A DNA stretch of 35,431 nt from JBDTSW01 sp039930945. Lineage in GTDB: Bacteria > Actinomycetota > Thermoleophilia > Solirubrobacterales > 70-9. Both the position numbers and the translations under genes were made by a program. The notes beneath the pieces were generated by a model, which was not told where the DNA came from, did not search any database, and saw only the letters and a program-made list of their open reading frames with translations. This document shows positions 1 to 9,013 of this stretch, piece by piece. The first letter of the stretch is position 1. Each line of letters opens with the position of its first letter. Where the stretch lies: contig JBDTSW010000010.1 of assembly GCA_039930945.1 (NCBI GenBank), positions 1 through 35,431 of the forward strand, given 5' to 3'.

Positions 1-1
1 G

Positions 2-61
2 GCCCTGGAGCCCGCGCTGCGCGAGCTGCGCGACTGGGCGCTGGCCTGGAAGACGCCTTAG
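2..61 (+). CDS. C-terminal end of an unidentified protein (partial)
   Basis: An open frame entering from the left edge reads 19 codons, ends in WALAWKTP and stops with TAG at 59-61. Codon third positions are G/C except the last sense codon, as in neighbouring genes. It converges on the next gene, whose stop codon lies 4 bases further on. Too little is present to name a family; being a chance open frame is possible because the piece is so short. Confidence 0.4.
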   Translation, partial: ALEPALRELRDWALAWKTP

Positions 62-65
62 ACGG

Positions 66-659
66 CTACCAGCCGCGTGGGTTCCCCTCCGGGATGAGGT
101 CGCCGACCAGGGTCGCCTCGACCGGTGTCAGCGGTGTCGGGTCGGTGGTGCGGCGGTAGCGCTCGAGCTGCCCGGCCCCTAGCTCGGCGAAGGCGGACTC
201 GACGGTGCGGACGTACTCGGCGATGACGATCGCGCCCGCTGGCGCCTGCGGCGCGTGCTGGCGCGCCTTTGCCGCGTAGACGACGACCCGCTCGAAATCT
301 GCCAGCGGCTCGCCCTCGGTGAGGGCGCGGACGTCGGCGGTGACGTCGATGCGGTCGTAGCGGATCTCGCGCAGGTCGAGGCGCTCGGCCTCGGCCTCGG
401 TGATCTCGATCAGGGCGCCGTTCGCCCCCTCACACCCCGCGACGCGCTCGATGTTGAGGCCGACGACGAACGACGGCATGGCGCCGTCGGCGAGGGCGAA
501 GGTCTTCTCGGCCTCGAGGTTGTTCCGAAAGGTGGTCCAGCGCCGCTGCCATCCCTCGAGCCGGGCCAGGCCTGCCGGCTCGACCGCTCGCCCGAGGCTC
601 AGCGAGGCGCTCGCCGGGCTGGCCAGCGAGCCGTAGCCGAAGACGGCGAGCGCGCTCAC
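66..659 (-). CDS. Gamma-glutamylcyclotransferase-like (GGCT/AIG2 fold) protein
   Basis: 197 residues from a GTG at 659-657. The protein opens with VFGYGSL, the hallmark substrate-binding loop of the GGCT/ChaC/AIG2 superfamily. It continues with GANGALIEI and a LDLREIRYD segment, where the family keeps its catalytic glutamate. Family members act on gamma-glutamyl amino acids, glutathione-type thiols or related gamma-glutamylamines; the substrate here cannot be told. The start is chosen because GTG overlaps the TGA of the upstream helicase-nuclease gene by 4 bases (GTGA), implying translational coupling. A longer frame reaching 749 exists, but its extra 30 residues are Arg/Gly-rich and lie inside the upstream gene. 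It is the last gene of the addB-addA-like operon, although no biochemical link to DNA repair is evident. Confidence 0.75.
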   Translation of the reverse strand: MSALAVFGYGSLASPASASLSLGRAVEPAGLARLEGWQRRWTTFRNNLEAEKTFALADGAMPSFVVGLNIERVAGCEGANGALIEITEAEAERLDLREIRYDRIDVTADVRALTEGEPLADFERVVVYAAKARQHAPQAPAGAIVIAEYVRTVESAFAELGAGQLERYRRTTDPTPLTPVEATLVGDLIPEGNPRGW

Positions 660-3600
660 CCGGACAGCGTGCCCTGGGTCGTCGCCGCGCCGGGCTCCGC
701 CGCCACGTCGCGGCTCGCCGCCGCCGGGCGCCACTTGGGGTGTGGGCACAGGCGCGCGGCCGCCGGACAGCCGAAGCAGATCGCCGAGCTGGGCTCGGCG
801 GTGGGCGAAAACTCGCCGCCCCGGATGCGGCCGATGATGGCGTCGAGCCGCGCGCGCGCCGCCTCGAGCGCTGCCTCGTCGAAGTCCTCGGCCACCGGCT
901 CTTCGGCGCGCTCGAGGAAGAGGTGGACCGCCCGCACCGGCGCCTGGGAATCCGCCGTCCCGGCGGCGGCGAGCGCGTAGACCTCGCGCTGGGCCGCGTA
1001 GCGATCCGCCAGCGTCGCCGGGGATCGGCCGCGCAGAGCATCGGTCTTGAAGTCAACGACCAGTCGCTCGCCCTGCGGGCCCTCGGCCAGCAGGTCGATC
1101 TTGCCGCGGACGATGGTGCCGCCGACCGGGAGCACGAACGGCACCTCGGCGCGAAGGCGCCAGCCTTCCAGCTCGCGGCGAAGCGGCGAGCCGAGCCAGG
1201 CCGCCACGCCTTCGCGGACGCGCTTGAGCGCGTCGGGATCGCCGGCGAGGCCCTCGCGCCCGAGCAGCGTCTCCAGCAGGCGCTCGTCGGGCTGGCGCCA
1301 CGCCGCCCGCGCCGACCACTCCAGCGCGGCGTGGGCGGCGTTGCCGAGGGCCAGGGCCCGGGCCCGCTCGGCCTCGCCGGCCCGCTCGCCGGGCTCGACC
1401 AGTTCGTCGGGCACAGCTGCGTCGAGCTCGCCGTCGCCGGCCGGCTCGGCGCCGTCGCCGGAGAACACCTCTGCCCCCTGCCTGACGCCGAGCAGGCGCT
1501 CGACGTAGAAGCGGTAGCCGCAGCGCTCGTACTCGGCGAGGGCCGAGTAGGAGAGGTGGCCCACCGGCACCTCGCGCTGGCGCTCGCCGAGAAGCGGCGG
1601 CGGCCCGCCCTCGGGCTCGGCGCCGCCCGTCGCCTCGTGGGGGAAGCGCTCGCGCAGCCGTCCGGCCTGCTCGGCGCTGGGGCGGCTGACGGAGATCCGC
1701 AGCGGCAGGATCGCCGCCGAGGGCTCGGCGGGGGCGGCGCCGTCGGCGCGTCGTGGGGCGGGGAGCTCGACCTCCGCGTCGCCACCCGTCCAGCCGCGCT
1801 CGACCAGCCCCGGCAGCAGCCGGCGCAGCGGCGAGTCGCCGGGTGTCGGGTCGCAGGCCGCGAGGTGGGCCTGCCTGTAGGTGCCCGAGAGGATCAGCCT
1901 GTCCTCGGCCCGGGTGGCGGCGACGTAGACCAGGCGACAGCCCTCCTCGGCCTCGGCCTCGCTTTCGGCGCGGTTCAGCGCGACCAGCTCCCAAAGACCG
2001 AAGGAGTCCGCCGACTCAAAGACGAGACGCATGCCGAAGCGCTGGGGCTCCTCGCCCTCGCGGGGCATGCGGCCGATGACGACGTCGCTCCAGCTGTGGC
2101 CGCCCTTCAGCGGACTGCCCAGGCCCGGGATGGCGACAACCGGGAACTGCAGCCCCTTGGCGGCATGGATCGTCATCACCCGCACCCCGTCGTGGCTCTC
2201 GGCGCGCACCGGGGCCATACCCTCGCGCTCGTCACGGCTGGCGCTCTCGGCTGCGGCCAGCAGGAAGCCGGCGAGGTCGCGGCCCTCGTGGCGCTCGAAC
2301 TCGCGCGCGAGGCGCATCAGCTTGCGGACGTTCGCCATCCGACCCGGCCCCCCGGGCCGTGCCAGCAGCGCAAGGTCGTAGCCGAACGCGGTCATCGACC
2401 GCTCGACCAGCGCCTCGAGCGAGATCAGCGGCGCCTCGGCCCGCAGCGGGGCGAGGGTGGCGCAGAAGCGACGCAGGCGCTCCGCATCCCCCGCGGGGAC
2501 GTGGTCGAGCCACTCAGGAGACGGGTCGTGCGGCTCCCGGTCACCGCCGCCGTAGCGCCACTGGACCAGTGGCCAGATGTGGCGGCCCGGCCCGGCCGCC
2601 TGGCGCAGGAGCCAGAGCGCATCGGGGCTGACGCCGGCGGCCGGGGACGCCAGCGCAGCGAACAGCAGCTCATCGTCGAGCGGGTTCGAGACGCAGCCAA
2701 GCAGCCCCACCAGGTCCTCGACCTGCTGTTGCGACCAGTAGCCGCGGCCGCCGACCACGTACGGGTCCAGCCCCGCCCGCCCGAGCGCGTCCTCGTAGGC
2801 GTCGACGTGGGTGAAGGCGCGCAGCAGCACGACGATGCTGCCGCGACCCGCCTCGCCCGCGTCGACCAGCGCGCGCAGACGGCGGGCGAGCAGGCGGGCC
2901 TCGGCGACGATCGCCGGCGTGCCCTCCGAGGGAGGCGGATCGAGCTCGAGCCCGTCGTCCTTCCACCGCGCCGAGTCCTTCGCCCGCTCGTCCTCGGTCA
3001 GCAACAGCTCGACCGAGCCGGCGGCCGGGCCGTCGCTGGGCTGTTCGCGGCCCCAGCTGAGGGGGGCGAAGCGATCCAGCAGCGCCGCCCCGGCCTCGTT
3101 CACCGCCGCCAGTGGCGCCGGGCGCGCGCGGAAGTTGCCGCGCAGCGCAAGCACCTCGGTCGCTGGATCGTCAGCGGCCTCGGTGCGGCGCTCGCGGAAG
3201 ATCGCCAGGTCGGCGTTGCGGAAGCGGTAGATCGACTGGTGCTCGTCGCCGACGCAGAAGAGGCGGGCTTGCGGCCCGCGCAGCTGTTCGATCAGATCCA
3301 GCTGCACGCGGTTGGTGTCTTGGAACTCGTCGACCAGCAGATGGGCGAAGCGCCCGCGCCAGGCCTCGTGTACGGGCGGCGATTCGCGCACCAGTTCCAG
3401 GGCGCGGAGCTCGAGGTCGGCGAAGTCGAGCCCCGAGCGCTCCGCCTTGAGCGCCTCGTAGCGGCGGTGGAAGCCCTCGAGCAGCGTCTCGAGCGCGGTT
3501 CGGGCGACGGTCGCCGCCTGCGCCTCGGCGGGGGTCAGGCGCTCGGGCTCCTCTTCGGGGTCGGCCGGCATTGCCGGGTCGAGCGAGCGTACGGCCTCCG

Positions 3601-4189
3601 GGACCGCGGGCAGTCGCGGCTCGGCCATGCCCTGGCTGCGCAGGCGGGCGTGAGCGCCGAGGGTCATCTCCGCCAGCCGGTAGGGCCGGTAAGCGGCGGC
3701 CGCGCGCGTGACCTCCCCGCCGCCGTGCTCCATCAAGTCGGCCAGCGCCTCGGCGAAGGCGCGCTCGCGCAACCGCACGGCCTCGGCCTCGCCGAGCACG
3801 CGGAATCTCGGGTCGAGCCCGGCGGCCACCGGATGGGCGGCGAGCAGGCGCCGGCAGAAGCCATGGATCGTCGTCACCCAGGCGCGCTCGGTCGCACGGG
3901 CGTGGCCGGCCAGCTCGACCGCCAGGTCCGTGTCTCCGGCCTTGCGGGCGGCTCGCGCCCGGCCGGAGAGCTCGCGGCGGATCCGCTCGCGCAGCTCGGC
4001 CGCGGCCCGCTCGGTGAAGGTGAAGGCGAGGATCGACTCGACCTCGACGTCGTCGGCGCAGACCGCCTCGCAGTAGCGCTCGACCAGGACTCGCGTCTTG
4101 CCGGTGCCGGCGCCCGCCTCGAGGAAGACGTCCCGGTCGCGGGCGGAGATCGCCGCCCGCTGCTCGGGGGTGGGGGCGCGCGCGCTCAC
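656..4189 (-). CDS. AddA/AdnB-like UvrD-family helicase with C-terminal RecB-type nuclease
   Basis: 1177 residues. Helicase motifs run in order: Walker A GAGTGKT (about residues 26-32), an AFTFTERAAAELRERI motif Ia, Walker B LLVDEFQDTN, QSIYRF (motif III), RVMTIHAAKGLQFP (motif V) and LVYVAATRAEDRL (motif VI). The last part is a PD-(D/E)XK nuclease with GKIDLL and VVDFKTD near residues 1020-1046. One cysteine precedes the nuclease (YERCGYRF) and a C-x2-C-x6-C group follows it, suggesting an Fe-S-stapled nuclease. The family processes double-strand DNA ends for recombination, acting as a heterodimer with the product of the preceding gene. Length suits AddA/AdnB. The GTG start at 4189 overlaps the upstream stop by 4 bases. 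Whether AddAB or AdnAB is the better name needs phylogeny. Confidence 0.9.
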   Translation of the reverse strand: MSARAPTPEQRAAISARDRDVFLEAGAGTGKTRVLVERYCEAVCADDVEVESILAFTFTERAAAELRERIRRELSGRARAARKAGDTDLAVELAGHARATERAWVTTIHGFCRRLLAAHPVAAGLDPRFRVLGEAEAVRLRERAFAEALADLMEHGGGEVTRAAAAYRPYRLAEMTLGAHARLRSQGMAEPRLPAVPEAVRSLDPAMPADPEEEPERLTPAEAQAATVARTALETLLEGFHRRYEALKAERSGLDFADLELRALELVRESPPVHEAWRGRFAHLLVDEFQDTNRVQLDLIEQLRGPQARLFCVGDEHQSIYRFRNADLAIFRERRTEAADDPATEVLALRGNFRARPAPLAAVNEAGAALLDRFAPLSWGREQPSDGPAAGSVELLLTEDERAKDSARWKDDGLELDPPPSEGTPAIVAEARLLARRLRALVDAGEAGRGSIVVLLRAFTHVDAYEDALGRAGLDPYVVGGRGYWSQQQVEDLVGLLGCVSNPLDDELLFAALASPAAGVSPDALWLLRQAAGPGRHIWPLVQWRYGGGDREPHDPSPEWLDHVPAGDAERLRRFCATLAPLRAEAPLISLEALVERSMTAFGYDLALLARPGGPGRMANVRKLMRLAREFERHEGRDLAGFLLAAAESASRDEREGMAPVRAESHDGVRVMTIHAAKGLQFPVVAIPGLGSPLKGGHSWSDVVIGRMPREGEEPQRFGMRLVFESADSFGLWELVALNRAESEAEAEEGCRLVYVAATRAEDRLILSGTYRQAHLAACDPTPGDSPLRRLLPGLVERGWTGGDAEVELPAPRRADGAAPAEPSAAILPLRISVSRPSAEQAGRLRERFPHEATGGAEPEGGPPPLLGERQREVPVGHLSYSALAEYERCGYRFYVERLLGVRQGAEVFSGDGAEPAGDGELDAAVPDELVEPGERAGEAERARALALGNAAHAALEWSARAAWRQPDERLLETLLGREGLAGDPDALKRVREGVAAWLGSPLRRELEGWRLRAEVPFVLPVGGTIVRGKIDLLAEGPQGERLVVDFKTDALRGRSPATLADRYAAQREVYALAAAGTADSQAPVRAVHLFLERAEEPVAEDFDEAALEAARARLDAIIGRIRGGEFSPTAEPSSAICFGCPAAARLCPHPKWRPAAASRDVAAEPGAATTQGTLSG

Positions 4190-7100
4190 CCCTCGTCGCC
4201 CCCGTTCTCATCGGCGAGGCCGATCGCGCGCTCCAGCCGGCAGATCGGCTGAAACGTGCAGTACTTCGGGCACTTGCCCGCCAGCGGCCGGCGGCCAATC
4301 TCACCGCTGTGCAGTTCGCGGCCGGCCTCACGCGCGCGCTCGGCGGCCCGCTCGATCTGCTCGTCGAAGTCCTCGCCGTCGAGGTGGTCGCTTCCCCGCA
4401 CCAGGTCGAGGCCGGCAAGCCGCTCGTCACCCTTGAGCACCAGCCCGCGCGGGCGGCGATTGGCGGGCTTGGTCGCGCCGAGGGGCTGGTAGAGGCCGCC
4501 GATCACCTCGACCTCCAGCATCTCCTCCGCTGCCCGCATGTAGAGCTGGATCTGGAGCGACCCCTTGCGCTCGAACTTGGCAGCGTCGGTGACCCTGGCT
4601 CCGGTCTTGTAGTCGCGGACGACGGCGGCGCTGCCGTCGCGGGCGAGGTCGATGCGGTCGATCCGGCCGCGGAGGACGAAGTCGCCGAGGTCGAGCCCGC
4701 CGGAGTCGTCGTCATCGCCCATGCCGAAGCCGCGCTCGAGCAGGTCGGGGCGGGGGCGAAGCTCGGTCTCCGACGCCGCTTCGTCGGAGAGGAAGCGATC
4801 CACCTGCTCGCGGGCGCGGGCCACGGCGGCCACCCGCTCGGGCCCGAGACGGCCCTCGCCCACCGCCTCGGCGAGCAGCTCGGAGAAGCGGGCCCTCCAG
4901 CGCCCGACGTCGCCCGGGCGGGGGATCGCCTCCTCGCCCGGCGCCTCCCCGTAGAGGTTGGCCAAGGCATCGTGGACGACTGCCCCGAGCCACAGGGGGT
5001 CGCTCTCGGGCTCGAGGCGCACCGGGTCCAGCTCATGGTCGACGAACCAGCGGTAGGGACACTCGATCCAGCGCTCGAGCTGGTTCGCGCTGAGGACGCG
5101 GCGTTCACCCAGCGCCTCCAGCACCGCTTCAACGCGAAGTGGGCCGGGGAGCTCCGCCGGGTCCGGGATCGCCGCAAGCGCCGCGAGCACGCGTTCCGCG
5201 GCCGCTGCGGTGACCCCCACCGCGGCCAGCGTCGCGGCCGGATCGCCGGCCCCGCGGCAGGCGAGCGAGCGTGCGAGCTCGCGCTCGCTCGGCGCCTCGC
5301 CCGGCTCGGGCACGACCTGCTCGAGCCCGTGCGAGCGGCTGAGCTCGGTCTCGGCGTCCTCCGGCGAGTCGCCGAGCAGGTCGAGGACCTCGTCGATGAA
5401 CGGCGAGCGGGCCAGCGCCAAGCCCTCCTCGTCGCAGCTCCGCCAGCAGAGGTAAAGGCGCTCGGTCGGGCGCGAGACGCAGGCCGCGAACAGGTAGCGC
5501 TCCTCGTCGGCCTGCTCGCGCCGCGCCAGCGCCGCGATTCCCAGGCGTGCGCGACGGTCGTCTCCGAGCAGCGGGTCCGGGGGCGCCGCCGCCGGGAACT
5601 CACCGTCCTGAAGCCCGGCGCAGAAGAGATAGCCGGCGCGCCCCGCGCGCAGCCGGTAGGGGCTGAGGATGCGCACCCGGCCGTCGGTGGGCCCGCGCCA
5701 GACCCTGACCGAGGCGCCCTCGATCGCCTCGATCGCATCTTCGAGCCCCGGCTCGGGGCACCCTGGCAACTCGCCCAGGGTGGCCAGCTCTGACAGCAAC
5801 TCCGCCGCCGCGACCGCTGCCCTCAGCTCCAGCGGGTGCAGCATGCCCGCCGCCGATCCCGAGGCCCCGGACGCCGCCAGCGGCGCCTGCTCGCGGTGGG
5901 CGCCCTCGGCGACCTCGCGCGCGATCAGCGCCAGCGCGTGCAGGCGCTCGGCGCCGCCGCCGGCTGCGCGCAGCCGGGCGTAGTGGCGCGGCGCCCGTTG
6001 CCAGCCCTCGATCACCTCGCCCGGGGTGCGCACCTCGCCGCGGCGAATCCGCTCCTCGACGCGGTCGGCCACTGCGGCCTCAAAGCTCGGGTCTGCTCGC
6101 AGGTGGGCGAGCAGATCCGCGGCCGTTCCATTCGGCCCCGCCGCGCGGCAGAGTTCCACCAGCGCGCGCCCGACCCCGGTGCGGTCGACCGGGGCCCGGG
6201 CCTCGAGCGCGACCGGGATCCCGTATCCGGAGAGGACCCCGGCGAGCACCTGCCCCGAGCCCGACGGATTGCGGACGACGATCGCGATCTCGCCGGGATC
6301 GACGCCGTCGGCGAGCAGGCGGGCCAGCTCCAGCCCGATCGCCTCCGCCTCGCCGCGCTCGCCGGCGCACTCCATCAAGACCACGCCCTCGTCCGGCTCG
6401 ACCGTGCCGGCCTCGGGCTCGAACAGGCCGCGGTCGAGATGGAGCAACGATCGGTGCGCGGTGTGGGCGGCCGCGGGGACGAGCTCGAGGTCGACCTCAG
6501 CCCCGAGCTCGTCGCGCAACTCGCTGACCAGCGTCGCCCTCGCCGCGAGCGAGCGCCGGTCCGCGTAGTTGACCGCGACCGTGACCTCGGCCGTGCGGGC
6601 GAGCGCGGCGACCAGCTCGCGCTGGGCGAGGGTGAGGTCGTCGAAGCCGTAGAGGAAGACGGGGCGTTCGCCCCAGGCGTCCGGGTTGGCGCCAAGCGCG
6701 GCGAGCGCGGCGTCGGCGAGTCCGCCGCGGTCGGTCCGGCCCGAGCGCCGGCGCAGGGCGACGTAGGCGCCGTAGAGCTCGGCCAGCTCCGCCTCGTGGG
6801 CGCCGTCGTCGAGCTCGCGGGAGCGCTCGGCGAGCTCGGACGGTGAGATCAGCGCCGCCTGCAGCTCCTCGATCAGGGAGTCGAGCGCCGGCGCGAAGCC
6901 CGGCCGCTGCGCCGACCGGTGCAGGCGCCGCAGCTCGGTGGTGGAGATCGCGGCGCGCACCAGGGCCAGGCGCTGCGGCCCGGTCAGCGTGGGGCCGGCG
7001 TCGAGCGCGAGCGCCGCGGCCACGTCCTCGAACAGCCAACCGAAGGTGCGGATCGAGACCCCCAGGCTGGGACGCCCGCCGGCGCAGAGCTCGCGCTCGA

Positions 7101-7227
7101 ACCAGGCCGCGTCGTCGCCGGTGGGCACGACCAGCACCGGCTCGCGGTCGAGGGCCTCGTCGAGGCGGCGGCGGACCTCGCCGGCGCGCCCCGAATTGGG
7201 CGGGCCGACGATCAGCTTCAGCGGCAT
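4186..7227 (-). CDS. AddB-like subunit: inactivated helicase fold plus RecB-type nuclease
   Basis: 1013 residues beginning MPLKLIVGPPNSGRAGEV. The position of the Walker A loop holds GPPNSGRA, so the essential Lys is Arg and Thr/Ser is Ala; ATP hydrolysis by this subunit is unlikely, as in AddB/RecC-type partners. The C-terminal nuclease is intact: GRIDRIDLA, then VVRDYKTGA and a QLYMRAA helix, around residues 850-920. Cysteines at IECPYRW and in a CPKYC-x5-C group surround it, the arrangement of an Fe-S-stapled AddB nuclease. Its last bases overlap the start of the AddA-like gene (GTGA), giving a coupled addB-addA order as in Firmicutes. The partner supplies the motor; both subunits can probably cut. 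Confidence 0.85.
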   Translation of the reverse strand: MPLKLIVGPPNSGRAGEVRRRLDEALDREPVLVVPTGDDAAWFERELCAGGRPSLGVSIRTFGWLFEDVAAALALDAGPTLTGPQRLALVRAAISTTELRRLHRSAQRPGFAPALDSLIEELQAALISPSELAERSRELDDGAHEAELAELYGAYVALRRRSGRTDRGGLADAALAALGANPDAWGERPVFLYGFDDLTLAQRELVAALARTAEVTVAVNYADRRSLAARATLVSELRDELGAEVDLELVPAAAHTAHRSLLHLDRGLFEPEAGTVEPDEGVVLMECAGERGEAEAIGLELARLLADGVDPGEIAIVVRNPSGSGQVLAGVLSGYGIPVALEARAPVDRTGVGRALVELCRAAGPNGTAADLLAHLRADPSFEAAVADRVEERIRRGEVRTPGEVIEGWQRAPRHYARLRAAGGGAERLHALALIAREVAEGAHREQAPLAASGASGSAAGMLHPLELRAAVAAAELLSELATLGELPGCPEPGLEDAIEAIEGASVRVWRGPTDGRVRILSPYRLRAGRAGYLFCAGLQDGEFPAAAPPDPLLGDDRRARLGIAALARREQADEERYLFAACVSRPTERLYLCWRSCDEEGLALARSPFIDEVLDLLGDSPEDAETELSRSHGLEQVVPEPGEAPSERELARSLACRGAGDPAATLAAVGVTAAAAERVLAALAAIPDPAELPGPLRVEAVLEALGERRVLSANQLERWIECPYRWFVDHELDPVRLEPESDPLWLGAVVHDALANLYGEAPGEEAIPRPGDVGRWRARFSELLAEAVGEGRLGPERVAAVARAREQVDRFLSDEAASETELRPRPDLLERGFGMGDDDDSGGLDLGDFVLRGRIDRIDLARDGSAAVVRDYKTGARVTDAAKFERKGSLQIQLYMRAAEEMLEVEVIGGLYQPLGATKPANRRPRGLVLKGDERLAGLDLVRGSDHLDGEDFDEQIERAAERAREAGRELHSGEIGRRPLAGKCPKYCTFQPICRLERAIGLADENGGDEG

Positions 7228-7254
7228 CGGGTGGGGCTGGCCAGCATCCGTTTG

Positions 7255-7260
7255 AGCATA
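7255..7260 (-). promoter_or_regulatory. Putative -10 element of the addBA-like operon
   Basis: On the minus strand TATGCT fits the actinobacterial TANNNT -10 consensus. A start point 7-8 bases downstream would leave a leader of about 20 nt before the ATG at 7227. No clear Shine-Dalgarno sequence lies ahead of that ATG and no -35 box was recognised. Confidence 0.45.
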
Positions 7261-7296
7261 GGTCGCTCCTCGGCGCGCGGCCTGACAGCCGCCCGA

Positions 7297-7863
7297 TCAG
7301 TCCCGCCGCAGCAACCGCGCCCAGTCCACTCGCACCAGCCCGGCCAGCCCGGCCAGCATCACCAGCTGCACGGCGATCCCCGCGGGCGAGGTGAGTGAGT
7401 CGCCGACGATCTCGCCGATGCTCTCACCCACCGCCGTGGCGGCGCCGACGTAGAGCGAGTACGAGACCAGGCGACCCGCGAAGAAGGCGGCGGTGAGCGG
7501 CAGCAGGGGGACGTTCAGCAGCCCTGCGCCGACGAATAGCTGCGCTGAGGGGAGGGGGGAGACGGCGAACAACGCGAGTCCGGCGAACGCGCGTGAGCGG
7601 CTCGCGGTCACCGCCTGCTCGGCAGCGGCGAGATTGGCCAGGCGCTCGGCGGAGAACCTTCCCCGGAACCCGCGAGCGGCGGTCGCCAGGAGATACCGCC
7701 CGGAGGCCGCGGCGAGGGCGCCGAGAGGGACCACGAGCCCCGGCTCGAGATCGAGGTTGAGGGTGAGCAGCACGAGGACCGACCAGGTCGGCGGCCCGAA
7801 CGCCGGCAACAGGTTGATCGCGAAGACCAGCGCCAAGGCGAGCAGGTACTGATCAGCGCTCAT
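7297..7863 (-). CDS. Small multipass membrane protein, VTT/DedA-like
   Basis: 188 residues, mostly hydrophobic, with about five candidate membrane segments: residues 5-23, 25-60 in two weak spans, 95-118, 122-145 and 160-180. An early NLLPAFGPPTW loop and a later AVSPLPSAQLFVGAGL loop are proline-rich re-entrant-like segments resembling the VTT (SNARE-associated/DedA) fold, whose members are lipid scramblases or flippases. The assignment rests on this pattern rather than a diagnostic residue set, so 'unknown membrane protein' remains possible. It begins 28 bases after the stop of the M50 protease gene on the same strand and is probably the last gene of the USP-protease unit. Confidence 0.55.
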   Translation of the reverse strand: MSADQYLLALALVFAINLLPAFGPPTWSVLVLLTLNLDLEPGLVVPLGALAAASGRYLLATAARGFRGRFSAERLANLAAAEQAVTASRSRAFAGLALFAVSPLPSAQLFVGAGLLNVPLLPLTAAFFAGRLVSYSLYVGAATAVGESIGEIVGDSLTSPAGIAVQLVMLAGLAGLVRVDWARLLRRD

Positions 7864-7891
7864 CAGCGCTCCACCGACGCGCGGCCGCCCC

Positions 7892-9013
7892 TCAGTGGTC
7901 GCGCGCCCGCGCGTTGCGTGCCTCGATCACCCGGGTAGCGTCGGTGATCGAGAGCAGGCCCGCGAGCCGATCGCCGGCGAGCACGAGCCCCCGGTTCAAG
8001 TCGGTGCCGGCGAGCAGCTCGACGGCCGACTCCAGCGACGCCTCCGGGCTCAGTGCCGGCAGACGCTCCAACGGGACCATGGCATCGCCCACGCACCGTC
8101 TTGACCACTCGTGCTCGGGCATCTCGAGCACCGAGCGAAACGAGATCAGCCCCACCGGTCGTCCGTTCGTCAGCACGGGGTAGGCGACATGGCGATGGGG
8201 GAAGAAGCATCGCCGCATGAACTCGTCCAGCCGCATCTGCGGGTCCACGGTGACCGGCTCGGCGACCATCACGTCACGAACCTCGACCCCGGTCAAGGCC
8301 CTGTGGGTCTCGGCGCCCCTGCGCTCGGCGTCGGCCGCCGCCAGCAGGAACCAGCCGATGAACACAAGCCAGAGGCCGCCGATCGCGCCGCCGAAAAGCG
8401 CTGAGACGACCCCGAACGCGATCAGCAGCTGACCGAAGCCCTGGCCGATCGCCGCGGCCGTGCGGGTCGCTTCCAGGTAGTCATGCTTGCGCGCCCACAG
8501 CGCCGATCGCAGCACGCGTCCGCCGTCGAGCGGCAGCGCAGGAATCATGTTGAAGGCGAGCAGGAAGAGGTTGATGTAGCCGAGCCAGAAGACGACGCTG
8601 TCGACGGCCCCCGGCAGCGGCACGGCCAGGGCGAGCCCCAGCGCGGCGCCGCCGATCAGCAACGAGACGATCGGTCCGGCGATAGCGATCCGGAACTCGG
8701 CGCCGGCCGACGGGAACATTCCGCGAAACTGGGCCACGCCGCCGAACAGCCACAGGGTGATCCCTGCTGTCTCCATTCCCTCGCGCGATGCGCGCGTCGC
8801 GTGCCCGAGCTCGTGCAGGAGCAGCGAGCCGAAGAACAGCACCACGGCGACCACCGCCATCGTCAGATAGACGCCGTCCGTGAGGCCGGGGTTCATGTCC
8901 GGAAAGACGACATCGGCGAGCGACCAGACGATCAGGGCGAAGATCAGCAGCCAGCTCCAATGGATGCCGATCTCGACCCCTGCGAGGCGACCGAGTCTGA
9001 GGCTTGAGCTCAC
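7892..9013 (-). CDS. Site-2 protease (M50) with two C-terminal CBS domains
   Basis: 373 residues. A zinc protease site HELGH is at 67-71 inside the second hydrophobic segment, and the partner motif NMIPALPLDGG (Asn155 to Asp163) is present, so the intramembrane metalloprotease centre is complete. Hydrophobic spans at about 19-36, 48-68, 106-132, 139-158 and 185-215 form the membrane core. From about residue 235, two CBS domains follow (VRDVMVAEPVTV, then VGDAMVPLERLP); such domains usually bind adenylyl ligands. This is the Rip3-like class of actinobacterial site-2 protease. The GTG at 9013 is chosen because it overlaps the stop of the universal stress protein gene by 4 bases and begins the family's usual N-terminus (LRLGRLAGVEIGIHWSW). 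Adenine-nucleotide sensing may link it to its neighbour; substrates are unknown. Confidence 0.88.
   Translation of the reverse strand: MSSSLRLGRLAGVEIGIHWSWLLIFALIVWSLADVVFPDMNPGLTDGVYLTMAVVAVVLFFGSLLLHELGHATRASREGMETAGITLWLFGGVAQFRGMFPSAGAEFRIAIAGPIVSLLIGGAALGLALAVPLPGAVDSVVFWLGYINLFLLAFNMIPALPLDGGRVLRSALWARKHDYLEATRTAAAIGQGFGQLLIAFGVVSALFGGAIGGLWLVFIGWFLLAAADAERRGAETHRALTGVEVRDVMVAEPVTVDPQMRLDEFMRRCFFPHRHVAYPVLTNGRPVGLISFRSVLEMPEHEWSRRCVGDAMVPLERLPALSPEASLESAVELLAGTDLNRGLVLAGDRLAGLLSITDATRVIEARNARARDH

Noticed and set aside
740..4252. A 1170-codon open frame on the plus strand
   Set aside because: It is the antisense of the AddA-like gene. High GC keeps all frames open, and its translation lacks family motifs while the minus strand has a full helicase-nuclease set.
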